Assembly: GCA_016165875.1 (NCBI GenBank)
Contig: JABBOT010000005.1
Location: 3,951,862-4,015,861, forward strand
DNA length: 64,000 nucleotides
DNA from: Acanthopleura granulata
Lineage: Eukaryota; Mollusca; Polyplacophora; Chitonida; Chitonidae
Direction of reading: 5' to 3'
Every line of letters starts with the position of its first letter. Positions within the stretch are counted from its first letter, which is position 1. Below are positions 49,042 through 61,700 of this stretch, in pieces. The translations under genes and the position numbers were made by a program. Under the pieces are notes generated by a model. That model was not told the DNA's origin. It saw only the letters and a program-made list of their open reading frames with translations, and made no database searches.

Positions 49042-50199
49042 AAGTTCTTCCAAAAGAAGGCCTAATACTGCTCTTGTAGAAATCTCTGACCTTAAAAAGT
49101 CCTCTTAAAATATAACTACCCTAATGACTCAACTTTTTTGACACACTAACATTAAATTTAAAAAAAAATTTCTGTGAAATTCGTGTGCCTGTTTAATTTG
49201 ATATCGGAAACAAAACTGCAATTCCCATTGTTTGGGTTGGTTCAATTCAAGGTTTCTAAACAAGTATAATTTATTATAATAGTTTTAGCCTAGAATAATG
49301 CCTGCGAAGTATTCTTCAACAAACATCCAAACAAAATGCCAGAGGTAAATGCCAAAATGCCGAAGATAAATTACAGTTGGTGCAGTCTGAATATACTAGC
49401 AATACTTTTTACCAAACAAGTATAAATGCATGTGTCTTTTTAGTTTCTGCCCTAACTCTGTATTATGTATGACCCATCCAGGTTAGTTCCCATGCTTGAT
49501 TGACAAGACATCGGGTTGCAGGTCCACCAGTATGACCACTATATCCACTGCAAGAAAACACAGGCGATGGGTCGAAGGAGTGACGTTCAGCTTACTCTGA
49601 GTTGTATAAACTTTCTGATCACCAAAACAAACATGGGAAGCTCACACAAAGAACAATTTTACCATTGCCTGTATTTAAAGGCATGTTATTTGAAGCACTG
49701 GTTGAATTTAGCACACAGGCTGGACCATTGTTGTCACACCAGACTTCGTAATTAGAAGAAAAGCTGAACTTTCGAAAGTAAGAAATATCCACAATATACC
49801 AGAGAGCACAGAGAGCAAACTTTGTAATACAGTTAACTGTTAAAAGTGATAATAATTGCCTCATTATCTATTTCGTACATTCGTATCCAACCATTGCACT
49901 GACAAGTTAAACATTCTCACATCTGATCCCTTCATTGTTTTTTTTGCTCTGTTTATGCTGCATGTGTAAAAGAAGAAACGGTCAGATACAAATTCGTAGT
50001 TGACATCAGAATGATCAAAACTATATGACAAATATTTAGAGATGTTCTTAGTGCTTTTACTGATGTCTCTGCATCAAGGTCACCAATGTAATGGATAACC
50101 AGAAACAGATTAGTTTTTTTATTTCCTTTCTATTCCGGATCACAGTGTCTTGGTTTACCTGTATCATTAGGAACTGGCCTAGGACAGAAGGACTGCAAA
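49042..50199. other. Intergenic, nothing recognised
   Basis: No coding motif, RNA gene or repeat found on either strand. Confidence 0.45.
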
Positions 50200-50270
50200 A
50201 CTGGGAAAGTGAAACATTCTTGAGCACGTCGTAAACACCAATCAAATAAATAAATAAAATAAATTAGTTA
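50200..50270 (+). mobile_element. SINE tail fragment
   Basis: GTGAAACATTCTTGAGCACG, TAAACACCAATCAAATAAAT and (AAAT)n only. Confidence 0.8.
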
Positions 50271-50989
50271 ATAAATATATAAAATAAAAACAGGGAAACT
50301 CTGCTCCCTCGTGCAGGGATAACCTTTCAGCCAAGTCAAGAAAAGTAGCAAAGTTACAGTCAGACTTGGAGTGAACTGGAAGCGGCACTTGGTAATGTGT
50401 ACAACACGGAAGAATGAACTCAAAACGAGAAACACAGAAAACGGTTCATGAGAACATGGATACTATGCATTAACTGATAAAGATAGCTAATTTGACACTT
50501 TACACGGAAGTGTAAAAAGATTATTAACTTTTAAATGTATTGATTTAACTTTTTCTATTGTTCTGTAACATTAAAATGTAAATGACTTAACCTCAAGTGA
50601 TTTAATTATTGCATGAGTGTGGAGAACTAGCTTCATGGGTTGAACATGTTGAAAGTGCAAAGTGTTGAATACCAGCTAGGTTGTACATGTATGTACAGTG
50701 ACTCGGTAAGGTCACCACAAGCACGCATGCTCCCTGTCCAGCGGAATCACACCGTGTTCATGTATACATTGCCAAAATGACGTCACTAAGTTTGCTACAG
50801 TGCTAGTAAAAATTAAGCTACTTCTGCTCTTCCGGTATACATGTCTTTTTTTTTTTAAGAATGCAGATCTATGTACGTGTGTATGTGTAAGGAAAAACAT
50901 TTTCTTTCGTTTGCAGTTTGCCTCTACGAAGTAAGGCGAGGTATTGTGAGAGGGGGAAAAGTGTCGGTGTTGGTGCCTGGTTAATCTTC

Positions 50990-51345
50990 TTTTTTTTTTT
51001 TTTTAGCTCTTGTATAGTGGACTCTCATACATGAATTGAATGTTAAGCTTGTTTTTAACTGTCTAATCTAAGGTATGGTGTGTAAATGCACATACTCAGC
51101 TAAAAGGGGAAGCCTTTTTTCAGCTCGTGCATATTGAGCTCTTGTACATGGATTGAAGGCTAGGCTTTTATTTTTATTTTGCTCCGTAGTGTAAGATAGA
51201 GTGTATAAATGTGTACACTCCGATTGAGGGTTAAGATTTTTAAGCTCCAACATACAACAATGGAAAGTTATATTTTGGTTTTTTAAATATTTGTTTTTAC
51301 TCCCTGGTTTGAAGGTCTTGTACGTGTGTACATCTACAAAAGGCC
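50990..51345. repeat. Degenerate repeat of about 118 bp, about three units
   Basis: TTTT(C)AGCTC(T/G)TG-ATA...CATGAATTGAATGTTAAGCTTG and GTGTGTAAATGCACATACTC-type blocks recur near 51003, 51111 and 51231 with strong divergence. Confidence 0.5.
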
Positions 51346-53690
51346 TACTGGTGGAAGGTTGAATTGTTTCAATTGGTTTTAGCTTTATTGACTTTGTGAA
51401 TGTTTTTTAATGATTTAATTGATAGATTTTCAATGCCAAAATTTACCAGTTATATAAACTTGACATCGTTTTCTGCAGTAAACACACGTTCTCTAGAAAG
51501 CAACAATTTCTTGCGCACAGGGTTTCTGTGGTTTTTTCGTTTTTGAGATTTATGGACTTTACAAATTTACCATTTTTCTAATCAGAAAAACTTTTCATGT
51601 ACATAAGGCGACAAGTTTAATGTACATGCTTATCTACGTGTAGGAGAACACGAAGGGTATTGATAAAGAGGTTCCTCTGACGACGTTACCAGATTTGTCA
51701 TCGTTTTTTTCTGTTTTTTTGTTGTTGTTGTTGTTGTTGTTGTTTTGGACACACATTCAGATTGACTTCACTCTGTTCTCCTGTAATCACAGATTTCTGT
51801 AAGCCTTTCTTGTGGTCTTGTAGGGATACAGTTTCTTATGTAAACACCTATCTGGATAAGCTTTTTATCTTTCCAGCTAATTTACCAGATTTATAGAGAG
51901 TCAGAATTACCTGGATGTATTTCTGGTGTATACATTATCTGTAGAAAGCGTTCCACATCTGTATTAATACTAAGACCACTCCAGATAAGTATTTTTTGTA
52001 GCAGTAGAGTACTCCACTAAATTTTAGCCCAGGAGCACTGGGTTATATCGTAGGAGTACTGGCTAATCGGATAAAAGAGCTATCATAAATAAAATCATTT
52101 TTTGTTTGTGTTGGTGGATAGTCATTTTCCAAATGAAACCTTATTTGACCATTGTCAAAACATTTCTGTAGAATTTGTTCCCAGAAATAACTTTTTATTA
52201 AAATATAACTGACGGTAATGTAAATATCTTATGAAATGGAGTTCATGAATAAAACAGTTTACTTTATTTTTGACTTTTGCAGAAAAACATTTCCTCCTCC
52301 TCCATTTAAAAGAAGCAATATGTCGAGGATGACATTCTTACCATCATGACTCGAGCCCAGGAAGAAATACCTGAGGCTATTGCTTGCTCACCAGTGTTGT
52401 ACAGTGCCTAGGATGAAATACTGATCCAGTGTCGTGCTTTTCCCTTCTTACTGGTAATATGAAGAACCAAGGATGAAATATTGAGTAGCCCTATCCTCCC
52501 TTACCAGTCCCTTGCATGAAATATTCAGGCCCATCCTTTCCTACCAATGATGTGCAATGCCTGGGATGAAACGCTCATTGTTTCTTACTGAGACACGTAT
52601 GATGTACAATTGCCACATTGACATACAGTGACTCTTCTATAGTTTCCTCATGGAGAAAGACTGATGTACCAGTAGAATATTCTGATTTTTGTACTTTAGT
52701 ACAGGAGTATGTAGTTTAACAGAAGATTTGATTGTTAATGATGCGGGATACATGTCACTCCGTCCCTCCAGTAGAAGAAAATTAACGTGATGCATTGCAA
52801 GTTGTCTAAAATGTGATTTGACACATCACGTGAGCATATGTATGTACATTGTATGTTCCTTGTATTTAACAGAGGCAACTAGACATTTGTGTATTTTTAT
52901 TTTAATTTCTTCTGTTTTGCTGTAATTTTTTTAAGACTGCTCATTTACAATTTTTCGAGCACATGATGCAAATGACCTCAAGTCAAAGAAGTGACAAAGA
53001 TGTAATGAGAGCCTGACAGTGAGAGTATATTAAAGCATGTTACTTTGTAAATTCTTGTTGATTATTTTGGCAGAATATGGAGTTTGTTGGCATGAAAATG
53101 TAATTTAAACGCATATTTAACTTTGCTTTATAGCACAAAATGACAGATCAATGAAAGAATCAGGATGTTCTCACGTATACATCTGTAGTTATGTGTTGTT
53201 GAGAATCCGGTATATTAAAGTCCTGATTTACCCACGGCAGGATTTTATGTCCAATGATATTTTACACTTTCAGGACTGAGCTCCAGCCACATTCATATCA
53301 CATTTATGTAAGAACTGAATATTGTATTTTATAAATAGCAATCTATACAAACATGCATGATTCTAAGAAGTACTCACCGGTTGTGAAGCAAGTAAAAGCT
53401 TTGAAATACTCTATCCTTAGTGAGGAATTTAAAAAAAGCAAATTAATCCCGAACTGCATTACTAAACATACATGACGTAATGTTGAAACTGAAACACAGA
53501 AAGAGTACAACTGGTCAGTATACCAGGGTAATGCAAGGGAAAGGGTAATGCAAGGGAAAAGAAAATCATTAAGCAATTAGGTGTGAGCAGCTACTGGTTT
53601 TAAGCTAGAAAATAAATAACTGGAGGGACTTAATTATGAAGTATAAGGCTAGATTTTTACTCATTTAAACATGGTTTTGACCTGTTAACT
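51346..53690. other. Gene-free region, possibly a transcribed 3' UTR-like block
   Basis: Contains (GTT)n at 51720-51743 and a degenerate series of GGATGAAATA(T/C)TGA ... CTTACCAGT units at about 52340-52600. No reading frame with family motifs. Its texture resembles the repeat-rich 3' UTRs elsewhere in this window, but no parent gene is visible. Confidence 0.35.
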
Positions 53691-53694
53691 TCAT

Positions 53695-53935
53695 CTGGCT
53701 GAGATGGTGAAAGGGCTGGCACAGTGCAACTTTACCATTCAGACGGCATGTTTGAATAAAGCAATCACTGTCATGACTGGTTTGACCGCGGCTTTTAGTC
53801 GGGGTACATGTACCTGACAGGTCAGTGTTTTACTCCTGGCACACCGACTTTCTGCATCCATAAACTTGACCACCTTTAAGTAAAACATAATTGAGCATTG
53901 TGTTAAAACTCCAATCAAAAAAAAAATAAAGCAAG
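53695..53935 (+). mobile_element. Weak SINE-like remnant
   Basis: GAGATGGTGAAAGGGCTGGC at the start and CATAATTGAGCATTGTGTTA with AAACTCCAATCAAAAAAA at the end recall the family head and tail. The middle does not match. Confidence 0.35.
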
Positions 53936-54190
53936 GCATTTGTGACATTTAGTGAATTGGCAATAAATTCTTAATACAGGAAAATGTAGCTGAATATAAT
54001 GCTATGTAATGGATGATAAGTAATGGTTGCATATAATCTTGCAATTTTTGTTTTTTTGGGTGCTAGTAGTCAACATTGGCCTATACCAGCATGCCTACAG
54101 ATAATTCATCAGCTAGTATTCTCTGGCAGAAACCTGGTTTTACCAATTAAATACAGGGAGAGGCATGAAGTTATATAGGCCCATTACAAC

Positions 54191-54268
54191 AGTGGGAAAT
54201 ATTCTTGAGTACAGCGTAAAACATCAATCAATGAACTAAATAAATAAATAGATAAATAAATAAATACA
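54191..54268 (+). mobile_element. SINE tail fragment
   Basis: GTGGGAAATATTCTTGAGTA, CAGCGTAAAACATCAATCAA and (AAAT)n. ACAACAGTGGGA occurs on both sides (54185 and 54267), suggesting the target duplication of a 5'-truncated insertion. Confidence 0.8.
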
Positions 54269-54598
54269 ACAGTGGGATCATATACGTGTCCAATGACGTG
54301 TGTAAATGAAGATGTGCACCAACAGGAAAAATGATACACTTTTTTCTGCTATCACCTGGTTACAAATTGATATTTCAAAATATGCATGTATATATGCCAC
54401 GCAGAACTATATGAATTTGACTTCTGATTGAATTAATTGTGGAAAATTTAGTCGATCTTAAAATATTTTGTAAACGGCCGAAAAACTGTATCAACGAGTG
54501 TATGCTGCAATTTTCAAATTATTTTACTGGGCTAGCGTTATTTTTAAACCAGTTTGTACATACATGTCGTACATACATGTACACATGTCCGGCAGTTT

Positions 54599-54630
54599 AA
54601 TCATGGAGGTAAAATTTTACCTCCATGATT
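54599..54630. repeat. Perfect 32-bp palindrome without spacer
   Basis: AATCATGGAGGTAAAA is followed directly by its reverse complement. Confidence 0.95.
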
Positions 54631-55011
54631 TAATGATGCGTGATGTTTCCACCTACAAATAGGACACATGGCCTAAGATTGTATCTTGTCTTATTACCAA
54701 CAAATAATATTTATTTATTAAATAATTTAAAGCAAAGCAGAATATGAATGAAATTAAAATATAGCAGAGAACTTATGCATGAAGTTATCTACGATACAGA
54801 TCACGACTCTGACGCAGCGCTTTTTTTGCTTGTAAGGCGTGATAAAAGTGAAGTGTTCATTTCGTTGTTTTCGTAGCGTAACGGGGTCAGTGCTTAAATC
54901 AACTCCAACACTCAGACCGACAAGTAGTAAATCTGTATGAGATTAATAAGAAAAAACGTCTCATTTTTTTTTCAGTTTGGTCAGGTGTTTGCTATGAGAA
55001 AAAGTTATTGA

Positions 55012-55222
55012 ATTCTTTGATTGCTGTTGCACAAGAATATTTCAAATATGCGACGGCGTCCAGCATTATGGTGTGAGGACACTGGGCAGAGCCCTGGAAA
55101 GCACCACGACCATCCACAGGTCGCTGGCAGACCATCCAATGTACGCCTGGAGAATAAGCCAGTATGATATGGACTTAACCTCGCATCGACCACATTGGTG
55201 CGAGGCTTTTGAGTCGTTGCTC
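55012..55222 (-). mobile_element. SINE, head-truncated, minus orientation
   Basis: AAGAATATTTCAAATATGCG, CCAGCATTATGGTGTGAGGA, GACCATCCACAGGTCGCTGG match the body and tail in reverse. Confidence 0.85.
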
Positions 55223-55289
55223 TGCGAAAGCACGCAAAACACTGGACCACAGATGTCACCATATGGGAAAACAACAAATGATTCAGATG

Positions 55290-55830
55290 ACCCCTCCTAT
55301 ATTTACGCTTTCTCCTTTTAGACTCCCCCCTCCTTTGTTCTTTCACCTCAATGTGTATAGTTTCACACAAATTTCCCGATTTTACCCTTTGACTGTATTA
55401 ACCACTTGACTTTCGCCTTTTAGTTCTCGCCTTTTTTGCTTTAGCTATCCCATTTTCGCTTCCCAGTCTTCTCTCTGTCACAACATTTTCTTCGCCATTT
55501 CCCTTATTCGCTCAGAATTTCTCATTATCACCGTGTCATGTTAGTTGAATTCTACCACCACGTCTCCTCCTTTGGCATTTGTCTTATCTTTTTTGCATAT
55601 CATTCAATCCTTCTCGCCTTTGTTTTATCTATGATTTCCACCGTCTCCATTTTCCCCTATAAGTCTATCGCCTCCAAAGTTTCCCTCTCCACTTAGGCCT
55701 CGGTGTTTTTCAATTTCTTTCTTTTTTCTTTTTTTTTTTAGACTTTCCCCTTTCGCCATATTATTAGTCTTGTTTTCGCCTTCTTGTTTTCGCCTAACTG
55801 TATTCGCCTCCAGATTTTTTCTATAGGTCG
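55290..55830. repeat. Pyrimidine-rich tract with irregular TTTCGCC motifs
   Basis: TTTTCGCC or close variants occur about a dozen times (for example 55410, 55428, 55490, 55615, 55750, 55774, 55787, 55802) in a C/T-dominated stretch of about 540 bases. The reverse complement GGCGAAAA is the core of the 37-bp array that follows at 56095. Confidence 0.7.
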
Positions 55831-56082
55831 ATGGTTTGCAACGCGCGAGAAACAAAAGATTTCCTGGTTTCTTAATATTGTCTCATTTGCTCATTTAGTT
55901 TCGTGCTTTACATTTCGGTCCCCCGGGGTCTTTTTTTTATTTCCACTTGGTCATTTTCACGAGTAATAAGTACAAGTTATAAAAGACTACAGCAAAGAGA
56001 TATATAGTAAAACCAGAGCAGCGACGAGAGTGTGATAGATGACAATCGGTCCCACGTTACCGTATTGAGGTGTTTGACCAAC

Positions 56083-56412
56083 AGCAACCCTGGCACCACC
56101 AGAATTAGGCGAAAACAACAGTAACCCAGGCACCATCAGAATTAGGCGAAAACAACAGCAACCCTGGCACCATCAGAATTAGGCGAAAACAACAGCAACC
56201 CTGGCACCATCAGAATTAGGCGAAAACAACAGCAACCCTGGCACCATCAGAATTGGGCGAAAACAACAGCAACCCTGGCACCATCAGAATTAGGCGAAAA
56301 CAACAGCAACCCTGGCACCATCAGAATTAGGAGAAATCAACAGCAACCCTGGCACCATCAGAATTAGGCGAAAACAACAGCAACCCTGGCACCATCAGAA
56401 TTAGGCGAAAAA
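56083..56412. repeat. 37-bp tandem array, about nine copies
   Basis: CAACAGCAACCCTGGCACCA followed by TCAGAATTAGGCGAAAA repeats every 37 bases (AGAATTAGG at 56101, 56138, 56175 and on). The units are nearly identical. Confidence 0.95.
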
Positions 56413-56946
56413 GGTGCAGTGATTTTAACTGCAATGTATTAGAGGTCACTCATCTGGAATTATGCTGTGGTTTCAACACATTTAATAACCACTTCAACAC
56501 GCTTAACAGCATTAAAGGTCGGAAATTTCAAGTCAAGAGTCAACTACGACATTGCATGTCTAAATCTATCCAGTCTACCTTTTATTTTGTTTCTTCTTTT
56601 AGTGCAAAAAGCTGGTTAATGGATGATAAGTAATGATAAGCTTTTTTTAGTGCAAAAGGCTTGAGGCACTTATACGGCAAATGTTTCAATCAAACGTCAA
56701 TCCATAAGCAGTACTAATTCTGCAATAACAAAACCCTACAGCGAAAGACGGGCAAACAAACGGACAGACAGGCAGACTCAAAATCAGTCAAAGTCGAGGC
56801 CGGCAAACACCAAATTGGAAAATGCAAAATGTACGAAAAACTCCATTATTAGGAAATAATTTACTTTGGAAATAAAAAGCAGAACATGTTCACTGAGTAT
56901 CGAGTGACAGTAAATAAAGTTCCCGGTCACATTGGAAGCCGTATCG

Positions 56947-57705
56947 GCTGGAATCTGGAAGTTTCGTGTATAACATGTACAAGCAGGCGTTTTAGACAGT
57001 AGCATGGACTAGATATGGTACAATACTCTTCAGCACTGGACAGATCTGACATTTGTACAGGTGAAAATAGATGCAAGATGTCTGCACCAAGGTGAATGGA
57101 AGGGAGAACGTCCACACGTGTGATTCAAGGGCAAAGAATGAGGTGCATACATGTATATTAAAAATGAATTGCTCATGTGAATATAAGAATAGAAGAGATT
57201 ACTAAAACATGTACTTTGTAAAATAATTATTATACCGGGGACGCACGAATAAGTCTGTAGAATTCTAGGTTTAACGGTTATCAGTGTTCTTTGAGATCAT
57301 CTGTGGTGCCATTCTACCACCTTGACAAGGCGGCCGAGCAGTCTGTCAAGCTCGGATGGTGACACTTAAATTTTTTATTACTTTCATACAATTTACCGTT
57401 TTGTTGGAGGATAATACCCGTGATGGTAATGGAAAAGATCGATCGTGGAATCTGGAAGTTTCGTGTATAACATGTACAAGCAGGCGTTTTAGACAGTAGC
57501 ATGGACTAGATATGGTACAATACTCTTCAGCACTGGACAGATCTGACATTTGTACAGGTGAAAATAGATCCAAGATGTCTGCACCAAGGTGAATGGTGTC
57601 TGTCAAGCACGGATGGTGACACTTGAATATTTTATTACTTGCATACAATTTACCGTTTTGTTGGAGGATAATACCCGTGATGGTAATGGAAAAGACCGAT
57701 CGTGG
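56947..57705. repeat. 257-bp A+B duplication interrupted in its first unit
   Basis: Block A (GAATCTGGAAGTTTCGTGTA ... CACCAAGGTGAATGG) lies at 56947-57100 and 57447-57595. Block B (TGTCAAGC-CGGATGGTGACA ... GATCGTGG) lies at 57340-57446 and 57597-57705. Order A1, 240-bp unrelated segment, B1, A2, B2. Identity within blocks exceeds 95 percent by eye. Confidence 0.92.
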
Positions 57706-57719
57706 TTTCTACAGAGTTA

Positions 57720-58734
57720 GTATCAAGTCCAAATTTGTATGAAATGATTTACTTTTGCAAAGGAAAGTTTGGTATACGCAAGTATATAATAATCCACGGA
57801 TCTACAAGACGGTTCACATTGCCTTTATCTACAGGGACGAAAATGGGCCCGAATCCACAAAACCTTTTCTGACTCATGACAAAATTTAATACCTCGTCAC
57901 TATACTTAGTTTTTAGTACTGAAATAAGAAATTGTGTGTGACACGTAACATGAATATGGGTTGAGCAAAATTTTAATTTCTATAGGGATCAGCACTGAGG
58001 TGAAGAAAAGAGGTATCGTAAGATACCTCCATGGGACCATTGTCATGCTGTGAACCCAGAAAATGAACACAAATGACCACAGCAAGATTCAAGGTGCGGC
58101 TTCAGGTGACTTTTTCAACTGGTTTTCATGTCTAAACAAGGAATTCGTGCCATTTAGCTGGTATCAAACAAAGAGCAACTGACTCGGTTCTAAATGTGCA
58201 GCTAATTGAATGACTTCTATACATCGGTGGGCAGGGAAAAGATTTCGATGGAGGCTGGGCAGGGTGATGAAATATTCATCATATGTTGTTAATGGACCAT
58301 GCCCATCACGGTAATCTGTATCTTATGTTTTATGTGTATAAATCCTCCACCATCTGGTAACTCCCAACTTTGGTTGATCGTTCAATAAATTATATCGATG
58401 CTGCAGGTTGGCGAGGCTAAGCTGGCGATATGGATATTTCACTTTATTTCCACACGACCGAAAACTCCCTAAGGGAATGTAAAGCGCGGTGTAGATTACT
58501 CTGTCTTGACGGAGGTCACCCAGAGCGAGAAGTGTATTGATCTAAATTTCTTTGAACCGAAAACGTTTTTACATGCTTTTGAAACCTGTAAGTAGTATTT
58601 GTACTAAGGATTACTTTGTTACGCGGATGCACGTCGTGTACGACCGTGGATAGACAGAGCATAGTTTGCAGATTGAGAAGTGGCGATTTACATGGATTGC
58701 AATGTTGTAATCCTAGGACAATTTTAATGATAAG
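57720..58734. other. Upstream region of the discoidin-like gene
   Basis: No TATA box or repeat is evident. Two short upstream reading frames begin at ATGs near 58692 and 58726; the second overlaps the chosen start in another frame. Confidence 0.4.
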
Positions 58735-61700
58735 ATGTCGAGTTTATTTGCTTTATCAGTAATTTTCAGCTGGTACGCCTTGCTGTGGGGGACCGCAAGA
58801 CAAATGCAAGGTAAGGACTATGTTTTGTTGGGCAATTCACGGACAGAATCGTATCTTTATAAATGGTTGTAGGCGTGGGAAAATAATTTGGGTTCAAGCT
58901 GTGTGGTCTATTCTTCAGCCGTGCCTTTCTGATAAACTTCTCATATATTACAAGGTGAGTGATCAGCGACGAGAAAAGTGTTCCATAATGGACATCGTCA
59001 AACACCTATTGTCCTGTTTGCTTTATTTATTTATTTACTTAACGGTGTTCTGCGCCATACTCAAGAATATTTCACTTATACGACAGAGACCAGTTGGAAG
59101 AAACCTGGCAGAGCCCGAACGAAACTCAAGATTACCCGCAGGTTGCTGGCAGACCTTCCCATGTATGACCAGAGAGGAAACCAACATGAGCTGGGCTTTA
59201 ACTCCTTGGTGGTTCCTAGGGGGATTTTATTTTCATATACGGTTTCAATGTGGGCCGCCAAAATCAGCTCAGCACGAAGCTTTGCAGGTGTTCTTGGTGA
59301 GTAGTGGTGTACACCTCGATGTCGTTTTGCTACCTGGTACACCCGCTAAGCACGAGCATTTTACAGCACAAAGCGAACGCTTTTGTTTTTATCCAGTTTA
59401 GGATCAACATATATGTGCGGAAAGATAGCTACTTCACAAGTCGACAGCACATAGTTTCACTTTTGGTGTTCTGTTACAGGGAAAGACGGCATCAACAGAA
59501 AGACCTTTAAAGTATTATCCAATTCAATGTTTTTCGTTTTTCTTTCCCTTGAATTAAATGAAGTCAAATGTTTGGAATGTAAGATGGGCTTTCTGGATCA
59601 TATGGACAATTTATGTCGCTGTTGACGTCATAGAACATTTCTACACCTTCATTTTCAGGTCTGAATAAAATTCTTTTCTTGCTGTATTCAGTTTATGTAA
59701 AGAGCAAATCGAACCTTAAATTCCTGTTTCAGGGGTCGAGAAGATTGGGTGTGGCGACATGGACCACATACTTTGTCAGTCTGGTCTCTACGAACCATTG
59801 GGCTGCTTCTTATCAGCGAAAATTTTTTTTCAAAATAATCGAAAATTCTTGGAGATATAACCGTGGCTCTTCTAATTGTGCTTATTTCATTTTTAATGCT
59901 CCTTTAGATTTAATTATACTTACTACCATAGAAATATACCGAATGTTAGTACAGGTGGCTTCAGCATAGTTCACCGTGTGGCCTTTGCTATAGATCCTGT
60001 GCATTTTGGGACGAATTTACTCAACGTCGGAAGGCATTACTGCAAAAGCATAGTGAGTCAAACCACAGTGACTTTATGACCAGTGGGATAGTTTCAGTTT
60101 TGATATTATGAATTATACTAAGTTACTTGGATATAGCAACATACCGAAGCGTCCTGTATATGGTGTGTAGATATCTTGCCTTGTAGCATTTGTTAGATCC
60201 TGTATATAGTGTGATGATTTCAATCGATATCACAAGTTGTTACTGCAGAAACTGGTGTGTCACTGATGCCTTCGCTCTAAGTTTCTCAAATTTTAAAATG
60301 AGTACACCTATCTTGTTAGGATGTATGGTGGCAGTGTCCAGAAGCTCTGGTTTTCTGGTATATAAATCATTCCCGGGGCTAAGGGCTGCATATTCATCCT
60401 GATGAGTATATGGTCGCCAACTGGGATATGCGAACAGTTGCAATGGAAGCTCAAATAACGCGCATATTCGATTAAGGACAACATATATTTTCACGATGTG
60501 GATGTTGATTATATTCTTCCCCCTGGATCATTCCTTTCGTCTTTCGGCCATCACTGTCGACTGCTTCTCATCGAATTCGTCCTCATTTTTTAAAAACTTT
60601 ATGTACTTCCTCGGTGGTTTGTGTGTAATGTTTTGATGACTGATCCTGCGGTTATTGATCCAGAACTCCCATTTTGTTGGGTGAAGTTTCTTAACTTTAT
60701 TATCAGTGTAAGTGTCTTGATGGTCTGAACTGTCATGTGGATACTTCGCAGATCACTGAGAGCAAATATGAACTACGTGTCCAGAATCTCTGGTGCTCTT
60801 TTTCATAATTGCCCAAACCTAGGGATGTATATAAAATTGCCACTTTAAATACAAGAATAATCGCAATCAAAATGCAACTTAGACAATTTATAATATATAA
60901 TTTTGATAAGCTATTAAATTTACTCACCTATAACGTTCTTTGGATCTATCCGAAATCATTAAACTAAGACTGTTGAGAGATTCTCTTTACTAATTTCTTA
61001 CATACCTTCGTTGTTCTTTTGTGGCTTGTGTTGAACCCTGTGTTAAAAATTGGACAGTGTTGGTATCTGAATGTGAATTTGTTTTTATTCTTTCTTACAA
61101 TAGAAATGTGACATTTGATAATCGTTGAGCCGTGTTAACGTATTATCGGTAACCGGCATGCAAGTTTTCAGATTTCTGATTGGGGAATACTTTTCTTGTG
61201 ATGACAGGAGACACCAATGTGGCTTTGGGGGCGCTGTGCTGCGCTTCATCTCAGTATTCTCAAGCATTTCGATGTGACTTAGCCGTGGATGGGCAAACAA
61301 ACACAGGTAACTTTAGCAATTTGATTGATTGATTGATTGATTTATTTAATTATTTGATTGGGATTTTATGCCGTCCTCAAGAATATTTCACTTATACGAC
61401 GGTGGTCAGCGTTATGGTGGGAGGAAACCCGGTAGAGCCCGGGAGAAACCTACCACCTTTCGCAGGTTGCTGACAAATCTTCCCACGTACGGCCGGAGAG
61501 GAAGCATGCATGAGCTGGACTTAAACTCATAGCGACCGTATTGGTGGGAGGCTATTAGGTCATTGCGCTGCGCTAGCGCGCTAATCGACAGAACCACGGA
61601 AGCCCCTTAACAGTCTGAAGCACCAAATGACTGTAACTAATTGAAATTGTTACACATGTAACTTTTATAGATGGGAATACCCACCCATGTAACTTTTGCA

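Noticed and set aside
56083..56412. CRISPR array
   Set aside because: Units are contiguous 37-bp repeats without unique spacers, in an animal genome.
56784..57648. Cysteine-containing minus-strand frames in the A/B blocks
   Set aside because: They repeat because the DNA is duplicated; no start, splice or family evidence.
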